Assembly: GCA_015064205.1 (NCBI GenBank)
Contig: SVSR01000001.1
Span: forward strand, 119,840-183,839
DNA: 64,000 bases
Direction of reading: 5' to 3'
DNA from: Oscillospiraceae bacterium
Lineage (GTDB): Bacteria > Bacillota > Clostridia > Oscillospirales > CAG-272
Within the stretch, counting starts at the first letter, position 1, and each line of letters begins with the position of its first letter. Below, in pieces: positions 1 through 10,135 of this stretch. The notes beneath the pieces are model-generated. The model saw only the letters and a list, made by a program, of their open reading frames with translations. It was not told the origin of the DNA and searched no databases. The position numbers and the translations under genes were made by a program.

Positions 1-1619
1 GATGCCAGGCTTTGCTTGAGTATAGTACCTTTTGGGCTTGTTGATTCTATATAGGTAACCTCTCCAAGCTTTAGCTTTCCTTCAGATAGCAAGAGCTTTG
101 CCGCTGCCTCGCTCTTTCCGAGAAAATCAGGAACGGTTACCGAGTATTCTTCTGCATTTTGCCCTTTGCTTATGGTAAGCTTGACCGTGTCGCCGTATTT
201 AACCGTTGTACCCTCTTCAGGATTTGTTGCGACAACGTAGCTTTCGGGAATATAGTCGTGGTATACGTATTCGCGTTCGGGATACAGCCCGAGTTCTTTA
301 AGGGCTATTTCGGCTTCATAATAGTATAAATACTTGTAATTATCAAGCTCCATCGTCTGCGCGCCTTTGCTGACGGTTATTGTTATCTTGCAGTCCTGTC
401 TGCCGGGAATAACCTTGCGTTTTTCGCCAACCTTGGGATCCTGATCAAGTATCGTATTTGCCGATGCTGAGTCAAAGACCTGCTCAAGCGTTACGTCATA
501 GTAATTGCCCTCAAGCTGATCAGCCAATTCCTGCGTATATATACCGCCGACAAGGTCGGGAATTTCAACTACTATTGCATCGTTGCCCGACGTGGCTTCA
601 AGAAAGGCTGAGATTATCGTTACTGCGCTTATAGCTGCAACTATAAGAAAAGCCGACGTTATACCTGCAATGATAGGTAACATTGAACGGTTTTGAGAAA
701 GACCTCTTTTTTTGCCTGAAGCGCTGTTATTAAAAAGATTTTCGTTATCTGCGCTGTGCTGTGTTACCTTAAATACTGCTTTGGGATTATTTTTTATCTG
801 AAGAAGATGCCTTAACATCTGAGAAGCGCTCTGAAAGCGGTGAGCGGGATTTTTTTCCATAGCGATGAGTATTATCTGCTCAAGACCGCGTACTATACTC
901 GGATTATGCTCACGGGGGGACGGAGGAGTAGATTTGACTTGCATAAGTGCAACCGAAACGGGACTTTCTGCCGTAAAGGGAAGCTTGCCCGTTGCCATTT
1001 CATACATAGTTGCGCCAAGTGAATACAGATCGCTTCTGTGATCTATTGTTCTTCCGCTTGCCTGCTCGGGGCTGATATAGAATACTGTGCCGATAGCCTT
1101 GTCGGTCATAGTTACCGTTTCCGCATTGGGAAGCTTTGCTATTCCGAAGTCTGCAACCTTTATAGAACCGTCGCGCAAAAGCATGATATTCTGCGGCTTG
1201 ATATCTCTGTGAACGATACCCTTTGAATGAGCGTGTTCAAGAGCTCTTAATATCTGTTCTGTAATGCTTACTACTTCTTTGAAGGAGAGGGCACCCTTTT
1301 TCTGCATATAATTTTTAAGAGTTATGCCTTCGATAAGCTCCATAACGATATATTTGAGGTTGTCCTTTACCGAAACGTCGAATATACTTACGATATTCGG
1401 ATGCGAGAGCATAGCGACGGCCTTGCTTTCGTTGATAAAGCGCTTTACAGCCTGCGTATCAGTGGAAATATCGTCCTTGAGCATTTTAACCGCTACGGGA
1501 CGGTTTTTGAGCATATCGTATGCTTCAAATACAACGGCCATACCGCCGATACCGATTATTTTTTTGATTTTATATCTACGGTCAAAAACCTGACCTACGT
1601 ATTTTTCGAAAAGATCCAT
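1..1619 (-). CDS. prkC: Serine/threonine protein kinase with C-terminal PASTA repeats, partial (C-terminus beyond window start)
   Basis: Minus-strand frame open from ATG at 1619 to the window edge; begins MDLFEKYVGQVFDRRYKIKKIIGIGGMAVVFEA (Gly-rich loop), followed by kinase motifs; distal part PASTA-like; directly downstream of a PP2C phosphatase gene. Confidence 0.9.
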   Translation of the reverse strand, partial: MDLFEKYVGQVFDRRYKIKKIIGIGGMAVVFEAYDMLKNRPVAVKMLKDDISTDTQAVKRFINESKAVAMLSHPNIVSIFDVSVKDNLKYIVMELIEGITLKNYMQKKGALSFKEVVSITEQILRALEHAHSKGIVHRDIKPQNIMLLRDGSIKVADFGIAKLPNAETVTMTDKAIGTVFYISPEQASGRTIDHRSDLYSLGATMYEMATGKLPFTAESPVSVALMQVKSTPPSPREHNPSIVRGLEQIILIAMEKNPAHRFQSASQMLRHLLQIKNNPKAVFKVTQHSADNENLFNNSASGKKRGLSQNRSMLPIIAGITSAFLIVAAISAVTIISAFLEATSGNDAIVVEIPDLVGGIYTQELADQLEGNYYDVTLEQVFDSASANTILDQDPKVGEKRKVIPGRQDCKITITVSKGAQTMELDNYKYLYYYEAEIALKELGLYPEREYVYHDYIPESYVVATNPEEGTTVKYGDTVKLTISKGQNAEEYSVTVPDFLGKSEAAAKLLLSEGKLKLGEVTYIESTSPKGTILKQSLA

Positions 1620-1670
1620 TATTTTAACCTTTCTCACAGTGTATTTATACGTTATGTAATGCTTCTTACA

Positions 1671-2462
1671 CTATTGTACATTTTCTGCAGAGATCAGAAT
1701 AGCTGTAATGTTATCAGGCCCTCCTGCCTTCAGTGCCTGATCTATAAGCTTATCCACTGTTTTTTCAATGTGAGCCTGTGCAGTATCATTGCGAGAAATT
1801 GCTTTGTTTATTATTTTATGCATCACAAGGTTATCTACCTGACCGCACAGCCCGTCTGAGCATAAAAGTATCTTTGCGCCCGGATACTTGTCAAGGTCAA
1901 CTGTAAAGTAATCGCAGTCTATCTCGGGTTGTATTCCGACGGCACGTGTTATGCGGTTTCTGTACGGATGCGTTTTCGCCTCCTCTGGAGTGATATCGCC
2001 AACGTCAATAAGAAACTGAACGTATGAGTGGTCCTCGGATATCTGTGTGAGCTTTTTATTAGAATCAATATATAAACGGCTGTCGCCTATATTTGCAACG
2101 TAGAGTCTGTTTTTCACTATAAGTGCTGCAACAAGCGTTGTACCCATGCCGGCAAGCTCGCTCTGACTAAGCGACTTTGCATAAACTGCCTCGTTTGCAT
2201 CATAAACTGCGTGAGCAAGTGCGGCAGTTGCCTGCGTCTGATTAACAGAAGTGCATTTACTTAAATCAACAACGCTGTTGTTTTCAAAACTCTTCATAAA
2301 AAGCTCGATAGCCGTTTCGCTGGCAATATTACCGCCGCGAACGCCGCCCATGCCGTCGCATACAACTGCAAGCAGTACGTCGTCCGCGTAGCGCTTAACT
2401 GAAAAGCTGTCCTGATTTGTGGCTCTCACCTTTCCTATATTAGTCTTTCCGCAATAAATCAT
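1671..2462 (-). CDS. PP2C-family protein serine/threonine phosphatase (Stp/PrpC)
   Basis: ORF 263 aa; motifs VRATNQDSF, VCDGMGG, NIGDSRLY, LLCSDGL, GGPDNITAI. Confidence 0.93.
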   Translation of the reverse strand: MIYCGKTNIGKVRATNQDSFSVKRYADDVLLAVVCDGMGGVRGGNIASETAIELFMKSFENNSVVDLSKCTSVNQTQATAALAHAVYDANEAVYAKSLSQSELAGMGTTLVAALIVKNRLYVANIGDSRLYIDSNKKLTQISEDHSYVQFLIDVGDITPEEAKTHPYRNRITRAVGIQPEIDCDYFTVDLDKYPGAKILLCSDGLCGQVDNLVMHKIINKAISRNDTAQAHIEKTVDKLIDQALKAGGPDNITAILISAENVQ

Positions 2463-2506
2463 CTGAAGTTTTCCTTTCGATAGATAGTGATGCTTTAATC
2501 TATGCT

Positions 2507-3583
2507 TTATTTGTTAGTTATCAAACTTTTTTCTTTTTCGGCGCTTCTTCTCAGCTGACCGCAGGAAGCGTTGATGTCAGGTCCGAGCTTGCGTCTTACG
2601 GTTGCGTTTATCCGTCTTTTTTCAAGAGCTTCGGCAAATTTTTTAACTGCTTCAACAGAGCTTGTTTCAAAATCTCTTTCAGCAACCTCGTTAACGGGAA
2701 TGAGGTTAACGTGTATCGGCAGAAGTCTGCCGTTTTCGCTGAAATATTTATAAAAGAGATCGGCAAGCTTGTTTGCCTGCAACGGTGAATCGTTTTTGCC
2801 GGCGATAAGTGTGTATTCAAAGGAAATACGCCTGCCCGTTGTTATAAAGTATTCACGGCATGCACTTAGCAGAGCCCCTATGTTCCACTTGTTGTTGATC
2901 GGCATAATAGCCGAGCGTGTTTCATCATCACAAGCATGAAGCGATATCGAGAGGGTTATACCAAACTCCTCTTTTGCAAGCTCAAGTATTTTATCGGCAA
3001 GTCCGCAGGTTGAAAGCGATATATGCCTTGCTCCTATATTGAGACCTTCGTCTGAGGTGACAAGCTTTAAGAACTGTATAACGTTATCATAGTTATCAAG
3101 GGGCTCGCCGATTCCCATCATAACTATGTTCGAAATATCAGCGCCGTCAAAGTTTGCAACCGCTACCTGACCGAGCATCTCACCCGGCAGAAGCTTTCTT
3201 GTCATACCGCCTATTGTGGACGCGCAGAATCTGCAACCCATATTGCAACCAACCTCGCTTGAAATACAAATCGTATTTCCGTGAGAGTAGTGCATAACAA
3301 CGCTTTCTATATAATTTCCGTCATATAGTTTGAACAGATATTTAACAGTACCGTCTATTTTCGATACGAGCTTCTTTTCAATTTTGGGAAGCGAGCAGAA
3401 CAATTCTTCAGAGAGCTTTTTCCTAAGCTCTTTTGAAAGATTTGTCATATTATCAAAGCCCGCACCCTTGCACAGCCACTTAAATATCTGATCTGCTCTG
3501 AAACGGGGAAGGCCATAATTTTCTGTAAGATAGGCTGTGAGCTCGCTTTTACTCATCGAAATTATATCGGGCTTGTCTGTCAA
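2507..3583 (-). CDS. rlmN: 23S rRNA (adenine2503-C2)-methyltransferase RlmN
   Basis: Radical SAM motif GCRFCAST, MGIGEPLDNYDNV, SLHACDDETRS, NLIPVNE. Confidence 0.95.
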   Translation of the reverse strand: MTDKPDIISMSKSELTAYLTENYGLPRFRADQIFKWLCKGAGFDNMTNLSKELRKKLSEELFCSLPKIEKKLVSKIDGTVKYLFKLYDGNYIESVVMHYSHGNTICISSEVGCNMGCRFCASTIGGMTRKLLPGEMLGQVAVANFDGADISNIVMMGIGEPLDNYDNVIQFLKLVTSDEGLNIGARHISLSTCGLADKILELAKEEFGITLSISLHACDDETRSAIMPINNKWNIGALLSACREYFITTGRRISFEYTLIAGKNDSPLQANKLADLFYKYFSENGRLLPIHVNLIPVNEVAERDFETSSVEAVKKFAEALEKRRINATVRRKLGPDINASCGQLRRSAEKEKSLITNK

Positions 3584-3604
3584 AGCTATGACCTCCTTTG
3601 CGTT

Positions 3605-4996
3605 TTATTTTCTTTTCATCTTTGCGATGAAGAAACCATCTGTATTATGAATATGTGTAAATAAGGTTAAAAATCCCTGCTTACTTTCAATTGTTTGTCC
3701 GTTTTCTGAAACAAGTGAGAATTCGCACGGCTCAAAATCGGGATTGTCGGATAAAAATTTTTTTACGTTATTCTCGTTTTCATCAGGATTTAATGTGCAG
3801 GTCGAATATACGAGCACACCGCCGGGCTTTACGTATTTTGAACAGTTGTAAAGTATTTTTCTCTGTATTTCGGGAAGCCTTTCTATATCTGACGGGTCTT
3901 TGTATCTGACCTCAGGCTTTTTAGATATTACACCAAGCCCTGAGCAGGGAACGTCACAAAGCACCCTGTCGGCACCGCATCCGTTTATACCTGCAAGCTC
4001 TTCATCAAATTTTGAAGAGTCGGCTTCTTTTGTTTTTATAATGCCGATCCCAAGCCTTGCGGCGCCTCTTTCTATAAGTGAAAGCTTACTTTGGTGAAGA
4101 TCGCACGATATTATTTCACCGCGGTTTTCCATCAGAATTGCGCTCGAAAAGCTTTTGCCGCCGGGGCAAGCGCAACAGTCTATAATTTTTTCATCAGGCA
4201 GAGCGCCGAGAATAATGGAAGCAAGCTGCGACGCTTCGTCCTGAACGAATATTTTGCCCGATTCAAAAAGGTCTGAAAGCTCCGATACCGCCCCGCCGTC
4301 GCAGATTATGCCAAACGGTGAAAAGCTTGTCTTTTTTGCATTTATACCGCGCTCATTAATAATTGTGAGAACTGAATCACGGTCAGCCTTAATGGTGTTG
4401 ACCCTGAAACTGGTGCTTCTGTTTTCGTTTTGCGCAGACATTATTTTTTCTGCTTCTGTATCTGAGTATGATACGGCAAAATGCTCGCACAGCCATTTCG
4501 GATATGAGTATAATACCGACATCCGTTCATATTTGCCAAGCAAATCGAGCTTGCTTTTAAACGGCTCGCAGTCTAAAATCTCAGAAAGATTTTTAATGTT
4601 TTTACCGCTTGTAGCTCTTAGAAAACTTCTCAGTATCGCATTTACAAATCCGCCGAGTCCTTTGTTTGCATGAGAAACAGAAAGCTTCACGCTCTCGTCA
4701 ACCGCCGCGCTATCGGGTATCTTATCCATAAACATAAGCTGATAAAACCCGAGCCGCAGAGGTATTATAACGGCACGGTCAAGCTTGTCGACAGGGCGGA
4801 TTGAAAGAGAGGAGATTATAAAATCAAGCGTGAGCCGTCTTTCGATAACACCGTAAACGAGTGATACGTAAAGTCCCTTTTCAGCGCCTTTGAGAGAATA
4901 TTTTTTTGTTGTAGCGTCTATTTCAAGATTTGAATATTTCTTCTGCTTTTCGCATCTTTCAAGCGAAAGATAAGCAATTTCACGGGCGCTGTGCAA
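3605..4996 (-). CDS. rsmB: 16S rRNA (cytosine967-C5)-methyltransferase RsmB
   Basis: NusB-like N-terminus plus RsmB/NOL1 motifs: DEASQLAS, DCCACPGGKSF, DVPCSGLGVI, YSTCTLNPDENE. Confidence 0.94.
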   Translation of the reverse strand: MHSAREIAYLSLERCEKQKKYSNLEIDATTKKYSLKGAEKGLYVSLVYGVIERRLTLDFIISSLSIRPVDKLDRAVIIPLRLGFYQLMFMDKIPDSAAVDESVKLSVSHANKGLGGFVNAILRSFLRATSGKNIKNLSEILDCEPFKSKLDLLGKYERMSVLYSYPKWLCEHFAVSYSDTEAEKIMSAQNENRSTSFRVNTIKADRDSVLTIINERGINAKKTSFSPFGIICDGGAVSELSDLFESGKIFVQDEASQLASIILGALPDEKIIDCCACPGGKSFSSAILMENRGEIISCDLHQSKLSLIERGAARLGIGIIKTKEADSSKFDEELAGINGCGADRVLCDVPCSGLGVISKKPEVRYKDPSDIERLPEIQRKILYNCSKYVKPGGVLVYSTCTLNPDENENNVKKFLSDNPDFEPCEFSLVSENGQTIESKQGFLTLFTHIHNTDGFFIAKMKRK

Positions 4997-5014
4997 GGCA
5001 TTGACCTCCGTCTT

Positions 5015-5707
5015 TTATCTTCTTGACGATCTGTTAACAAGCGAAATAAGTCTCAAAAGGTTTGCAAGTGATACCGCAAGCGCAGCAACGTATGTCAGCG
5101 CCGCTGCTCTCAGTACTTTGCCTGAGGCCGATATTTCCTCGCCTGTCATGCGGCCGCCCGATTTCAATGCGTCGATAGCACGGTTACTTGCATTGAATTC
5201 CACGGGAAGCGTTACAAGCTGAAAAACCGTTGAGAGGCCGAACGCCGCAATTCCGATATATGCAAGTCCCGGCTGAGATAAAAGTATACCGAGAAGCACA
5301 AGCGGAAGTGCAAGATTAGATCCGATATTGGTTATCGGTATGATAGCGCTTCTGATCTTGATGGGCGTGTAGCCGACTGCGTGCTGAACCGCATGGCCTG
5401 CTTCGTGCGCGGCAACGCCAACAGCCGCGGCGGTGTTAGCCCCGTAAACCGAGTCTGAAAGCCTTATAACGTTGGCTTTAGGGTCATAGTGGTCTGTAAG
5501 ATTACCTGAAATCCTTTCAATCTTGACGTTACCAAGACCGTTTGCATCAAGAATTATTCTTGCGCTGTCGTATCCCGTCATACCGGGTACGTTTATTTTA
5601 CTGTATTTTTTAAAAGTTGACTGTACGTTAGACTGCGCCCAGAAGGCAAAAATTACAGCCGGCAGTACAAGCAAAAGATAGGTTGAATCTATACCGTAAA
5701 AGAACAT
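5015..5707 (-). CDS. Membrane zinc metallopeptidase (YugP-like)
   Basis: 230 aa with TM segments and HEAGHAVQHA zinc motif; conserved position next to rsmB/fmt. Confidence 0.88.
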   Translation of the reverse strand: MFFYGIDSTYLLLVLPAVIFAFWAQSNVQSTFKKYSKINVPGMTGYDSARIILDANGLGNVKIERISGNLTDHYDPKANVIRLSDSVYGANTAAAVGVAAHEAGHAVQHAVGYTPIKIRSAIIPITNIGSNLALPLVLLGILLSQPGLAYIGIAAFGLSTVFQLVTLPVEFNASNRAIDALKSGGRMTGEEISASGKVLRAAALTYVAALAVSLANLLRLISLVNRSSRR

Positions 5708-5722
5708 ATTAAAAGCTCCCTT

Positions 5723-6667
5723 TTATTTTTCGGCGAAAAACATTCCTTCAAGCCCTTGCTTGCCGCGAATAAAATCATCGGCAGACATTCTTTTTTTGCC
5801 CTCGGGCAAAACGCCGGTTATACCGATAGAACCGCGCTTGCATGCAACAGTTATCATGCCGCCGTGCGTATCGGTTATTTTACCAACGGTATCGTCAGGA
5901 TTTTCGCCGTCACTACTTACTATAACCGAAGAAGTGAATTTTATCATTTTTGAGTCAAGATAAGCAAAAGACAAAGGAATCGGTGAAAGACCTCTTATTC
6001 TGTTGTGTATCTCATTTGCGCTTTCGGCAAAGCTTATAAGGCAGTCGTCTTTTGTTATTTTTTCTGCATACGTGGCAAGAGAGTCGTCCTGCTTTTCATA
6101 AACGTCCAGACCTTGGCGTATCAATTCAACAGCCTCGGCGATAGCATCTTTTGCACATTCTGCAAGCTTGTCGTGAACGCTTTCGAAATTATCGTTTTCG
6201 AGGATGTCGACAGTTTTCTTTAAAAGCATGTTGCCTGTGTCGAGTCCCTGTTCCATTTTCATAATCGTGATGCCCGTTTGGGTCTTGCCGTCGATTATAG
6301 CTCTCTGAATAGGTGCGGCGCCTCTGTATTCGGGAAGAAGCGAGCCGTGTACGTTTATACAGCCGAATTTCGGAAAATCGAGCACGTACAACGGAAGTAT
6401 CTTTCCGTAAGCCGCAACGATGATGAGCTCGGGAGTCAGCGCTTCAAGCTCGGGCAAAAATGCATTGTCCCTGAGCGTTTCGGGCTGATACACGGGTATA
6501 CCTCTTTCGAGCGCAGCCTTTTTAACTGCTGACTGAGCAAGCTCGTAACCGCGGCCACGCGGCTTGTCGGGCTGGGTTACCACGCCGACTATCTCGTCAT
6601 TCAAATCGCATATTTTTTCAAGAACGCTTGCCGCAAAATCGGGCGTTCCCATAAAAAGTATTTTCAT
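5723..6667 (-). CDS. fmt: Methionyl-tRNA formyltransferase
   Basis: MKILFMGTPDFAASVL, NVHGSLLPEYRGAAPIQRAI, GITIMKMEQGLDTG. Confidence 0.97.
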   Translation of the reverse strand: MKILFMGTPDFAASVLEKICDLNDEIVGVVTQPDKPRGRGYELAQSAVKKAALERGIPVYQPETLRDNAFLPELEALTPELIIVAAYGKILPLYVLDFPKFGCINVHGSLLPEYRGAAPIQRAIIDGKTQTGITIMKMEQGLDTGNMLLKKTVDILENDNFESVHDKLAECAKDAIAEAVELIRQGLDVYEKQDDSLATYAEKITKDDCLISFAESANEIHNRIRGLSPIPLSFAYLDSKMIKFTSSVIVSSDGENPDDTVGKITDTHGGMITVACKRGSIGITGVLPEGKKRMSADDFIRGKQGLEGMFFAEK

Positions 6668-7182
6668 TATCCGTTTCCTCGTGAAGAGCGTCTTCTTCTG
6701 CTTCTTTTAGAACCTGACTGTAATTCTTCCTCGTCTATCATCCTAATGGTGCAGTCAATAAAAAGCTTGCCGTCAAGATGATCAATCTCATGGCAGAGTG
6801 CGCGGGCAAGAAGCCCCTCGCCCGTTACAGTGAAGCTTTCGCCGTGTCTGTTCATTGCGCGAACGGTCACCTTCATCGGCCTTTCTGTTACGCCCCACTG
6901 GTGTGGAAGAGAAAGACAACCCTCAACCTCGTTCTGAGAGCCAAAGCGTTCAATTATCTCGGGATTGATAAGCTCTATTGTATTGCCTTCTTCTACCTCA
7001 ACGAGAGCGATCCTGCGAAGAACGCCAACCTGTACTGCGGCAAGTCCGGCGCCCTCTGCCTTATGAAGCGTATCTCTCATATCGTCAAGCAGAGTGATTA
7101 TTCTGGGTGTTATCTGGTCGACCGGACGGCTTATACGTCTGAGTATGGGATCTTCGTCGGTGACTATATTAAGAAGTGCCAT
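6667..7182 (-). CDS. def: Peptide deformylase
   Basis: GAGLAAVQVG, EGCLSLP, CHEIDHLDG. Confidence 0.97.
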   Translation of the reverse strand: MALLNIVTDEDPILRRISRPVDQITPRIITLLDDMRDTLHKAEGAGLAAVQVGVLRRIALVEVEEGNTIELINPEIIERFGSQNEVEGCLSLPHQWGVTERPMKVTVRAMNRHGESFTVTGEGLLARALCHEIDHLDGKLFIDCTIRMIDEEELQSGSKRSRRRRSSRGNG

Positions 7183-7196
7183 TTAAAGGGCTCCTT

Positions 7197-9476
7197 TCAT
7201 ATGTTTGTAGGATTTATGTCTGCGCTGACAGACACAGACGGATATTTTTGTGTGAACTCATTAAGTAATAGAGAGATAAGCTCTCTGCATTTTTTATTAA
7301 ATGCGCATTTTACAACTATACGCATACGGTATACGTTGTTAACCTTGTAAACAGGCGCTTCTATCGGTCTGAAAGCCGTTGCCGCAATATCCGAGTATTT
7401 TCCGCCGTTACCGATAAGCTCTTTTAGCCTTGCATCAAGCTCATTTGTTGCGATAAAGAGATCTTTTTCTTTTTGACTTGAAATGCTTATCAGCGCAAAA
7501 TCGCAAAACGGTGGAAATACGAGCGTTCGGCGAAGCTTTATTGCGCTTTTATAAAAGCTGTCGTAGTCCTGCGATGCGGCGTATGTAAGCGTTTCATTTT
7601 CGGGATTGTAGGTTTGTATGACTGCGCGTCCCGGCTTGCTTCCGCGCCCGGCTCTGCCTATAACCTGAGTTACAAGGGAAAACGCGCGCTCTGTTGCTCT
7701 GTAATCGTCAAGATAGAGAGCAGAGTCCGCATTGACTATTCCAACGAGCGTAACGTTCGGGAAATCGTGCCCCTTTGTTACCATTTGTGTGCCAAGTAAA
7801 ATGTCTGCTTTGTGTTCTCTGAAATCCTTGAGTATCTGCTCGTGGCGGAAGGTCGTATCTTCTGAATCTGATTTCCCCGATACGGTATCCGCGTCCATTC
7901 GGATGATTTTTGCATCAGGGAATTTTTCGATAAGCTCGTTTTCTGCAAGCTGTGTGCCAAAGCCCTTAAAATTAAGGTGTTTGCTTTGGCAGTTCGGGCA
8001 TACTGTGGGAAGCGGCTCTCTGTGCGCGCAATAATGGCACATAAGCGTGCCGCCATTTGAATTTTTCTTTTTATGAAGTGTCAGCGATACACTGCAGTTG
8101 GGGCAGCTTATAACCTCGCCGCACATAACGCAGGATACAAAATTATTATATCCGCGGCGGTTTACAAAAAGAATACTTTGCTCGCCGCGCTCAAGATTTT
8201 TTTGTATTTCATCCCTCAGAACACTTCCGATAACCGAGGTGTTACCTGAGAGAGAATCAAGCCTTGAGTCGGCAATTATAACCTCCGGAAGCTTTGCATC
8301 TCCATAGCGCTCTGTCAGTCTGACAAGCTTGTACTTTCCGCTTTCGGCTTTGTAAAAGCTTTCAAACGAGGGCGTTGCCGACGATAAGAGCATCAGCGCT
8401 CTGTGGTGCGCCGCCCTGTATCTTGCTATATCCTTGGTATGATATTTTGGCGACATATCCGATTTGAAGGTGTGCTCCTGTTCCTCGTCGAGCACTATCA
8501 TGCCGAGATTTTTGAGAGGCGCAAAAACGGCGCTTCTCGTTCCGATAACAACGTCGATGCCGCCTTGCTCTATCTTACGTCTTACGTCGAAGCGCTCGGC
8601 TTGGGTGAGAGAGGAGTGAAGCACTGCAACACGCTCTCCGTAATAAGAGCAGAACAAGTCTACCGTTTGCGGTGTCAGCGATATTTCGGGAACAAGCACG
8701 ATGACCGATCTGCCGCTTTGCACGGTTTTGTCTATAAGTGCTTTTATAACGCGTGTTTTTCCGCTTCCTGTTATGCCATAGAGGAGAGCCGCACGCGCTT
8801 CGTTTGCATCAAGCTCGCGTGATAATTCATCAAACGCTTTCTGCTGCGCTTTACTCAGCTCTGCTTCTTTTGCACCCGGCGCAGTCTTGCTGTATGAATT
8901 TCTGAAGAGTTCGGTCTTCTTACAATCCAAAAGTCCCTGTTCTACCATGCCGTTAAGCTGAGATGATGTGGCAGAGCATTTCTCAACAAGCTCCTTTTTT
9001 GTCAGCGCCCCGTTTTCACTCAAAAGGGTGACGATGCGCTGACGTACACTTCCGCGCACACTTGCAAGCCGTCCTGCTTCTGTAAGAGCATAGCTATACT
9101 CGTTTATAGCCTTAAGCTTTCCTTCTGCAATCTGCTCTACCGGGCCTGCCACAGTGTGAAGCGCGTCCGTGAACGTGCAGAAGGTGCGTTCCATTAAAAA
9201 TGCGCATAGCCCGAGCATTTCCTCATCAAGAGAAATACGGTCGGTTGCGACCGCGAGCACGGGCTTGACTTTATCATATTGACAGCTCGAGCCGACACGC
9301 ACAACAACGGCAAGCCGGCTGCGGTTTCCTCTTGAAAAAGGGACCTTTACTATTGTGCCGGGCACGACCTTACCCATGAGGTCAACGGGGATAAGATAAT
9401 CGTAGATCCTCTCTGCCGAAGAAGGCAGGTCGAGCACGTAAACTCCGGCGTATACGGCAGAGTTTTCTTCCCTCAT
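7197..9476 (-). CDS. priA: Primosomal protein N' (PriA helicase)
   Basis: 759 aa; LLYGITGSGKTRV, LDEEQEHTFKSD, Cys zinc clusters CVMCGEVISCPNCS, QVIGRAGRG. Confidence 0.96.
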   Translation of the reverse strand: MREENSAVYAGVYVLDLPSSAERIYDYLIPVDLMGKVVPGTIVKVPFSRGNRSRLAVVVRVGSSCQYDKVKPVLAVATDRISLDEEMLGLCAFLMERTFCTFTDALHTVAGPVEQIAEGKLKAINEYSYALTEAGRLASVRGSVRQRIVTLLSENGALTKKELVEKCSATSSQLNGMVEQGLLDCKKTELFRNSYSKTAPGAKEAELSKAQQKAFDELSRELDANEARAALLYGITGSGKTRVIKALIDKTVQSGRSVIVLVPEISLTPQTVDLFCSYYGERVAVLHSSLTQAERFDVRRKIEQGGIDVVIGTRSAVFAPLKNLGMIVLDEEQEHTFKSDMSPKYHTKDIARYRAAHHRALMLLSSATPSFESFYKAESGKYKLVRLTERYGDAKLPEVIIADSRLDSLSGNTSVIGSVLRDEIQKNLERGEQSILFVNRRGYNNFVSCVMCGEVISCPNCSVSLTLHKKKNSNGGTLMCHYCAHREPLPTVCPNCQSKHLNFKGFGTQLAENELIEKFPDAKIIRMDADTVSGKSDSEDTTFRHEQILKDFREHKADILLGTQMVTKGHDFPNVTLVGIVNADSALYLDDYRATERAFSLVTQVIGRAGRGSKPGRAVIQTYNPENETLTYAASQDYDSFYKSAIKLRRTLVFPPFCDFALISISSQKEKDLFIATNELDARLKELIGNGGKYSDIAATAFRPIEAPVYKVNNVYRMRIVVKCAFNKKCRELISLLLNEFTQKYPSVSVSADINPTNI

Positions 9477-9489
9477 AAATCTTTTGCGC

Positions 9490-9780
9490 TTATTCTTCGT
9501 CGAATATAAGCGACTCTTCCTTTATTCTGAATTCTCCCGAATCGAGACGGTTGATCGCCGTTTTAACAGCCTTGTCGTCGCGGAATTCGCGCTTTATCAT
9601 TGCGACTAAGCTCTTTTCAGTTTCCTTGTTGGAAATGAGCTTTTCAGCAGCTTCGCGCTGACGTACGTATTCGTCTGTTACAATACGTGCGCATTTTGCC
9701 GTTGCAACAACGAGTGTGTATCTGTTGAATTTGCCTTTTGTAAGGTTGTCGATCGACGGGTAAATCATAATGGTCTCCAA
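9490..9780 (-). CDS. rpoZ: DNA-directed RNA polymerase omega subunit
   Basis: YPSIDNLTKGKFNRYTLVVATAKCAR motif; position upstream of priA. Confidence 0.85.
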   Translation of the reverse strand: METIMIYPSIDNLTKGKFNRYTLVVATAKCARIVTDEYVRQREAAEKLISNKETEKSLVAMIKREFRDDKAVKTAINRLDSGEFRIKEESLIFDEE

Positions 9781-9841
9781 TCTGCCGCACTGCGGCTCTG
9801 TTTAAATGCTGTGTTTTTATTTTTGACTTGTATTATTTTCC

Positions 9842-10108
9842 TTATTCGTTTGCGTCTGTTTCATCAGTGTCTGCTTTTCCGTTAAGCCTTGACGAGAGCG
9901 TTTCGGGCTGGATTGCCGAAAGTATAACGTGGTCGCTGTCGGTTATGATAACCGAGCGTGTACGTCTGCCGCAACTTATATCTATTGCGCGGCCGTCGTC
10001 CTTTGCGTCCTGCACGATCCTTTTTATCGGTGCTGAATCGGGAGCGGCAAGCGCAACAATTCTGTCTAAGGCTATCATGTTATTAAAGCCTGCGTTTATA
10101 AATTTCAT
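9842..10108 (-). CDS. remA: RemA family (DUF370) extracellular matrix regulator
   Basis: [71 protein letters not shown]. Confidence 0.9.
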   Translation of the reverse strand: MKFINAGFNNMIALDRIVALAAPDSAPIKRIVQDAKDDGRAIDISCGRRTRSVIITDSDHVILSAIQPETLSSRLNGKADTDETDANE

Positions 10109-10135
10109 AAATCATACCGCCTTTTGTAGAGCTTA

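Noticed and set aside
840-1859. Several + strand ORFs (840-1022, 1038-1226, 1324-1593, 1401-1859)
   Set aside because: Antisense to the long conserved prkC/PP2C reading frames; low-complexity shadow ORFs with no recognisable motifs.
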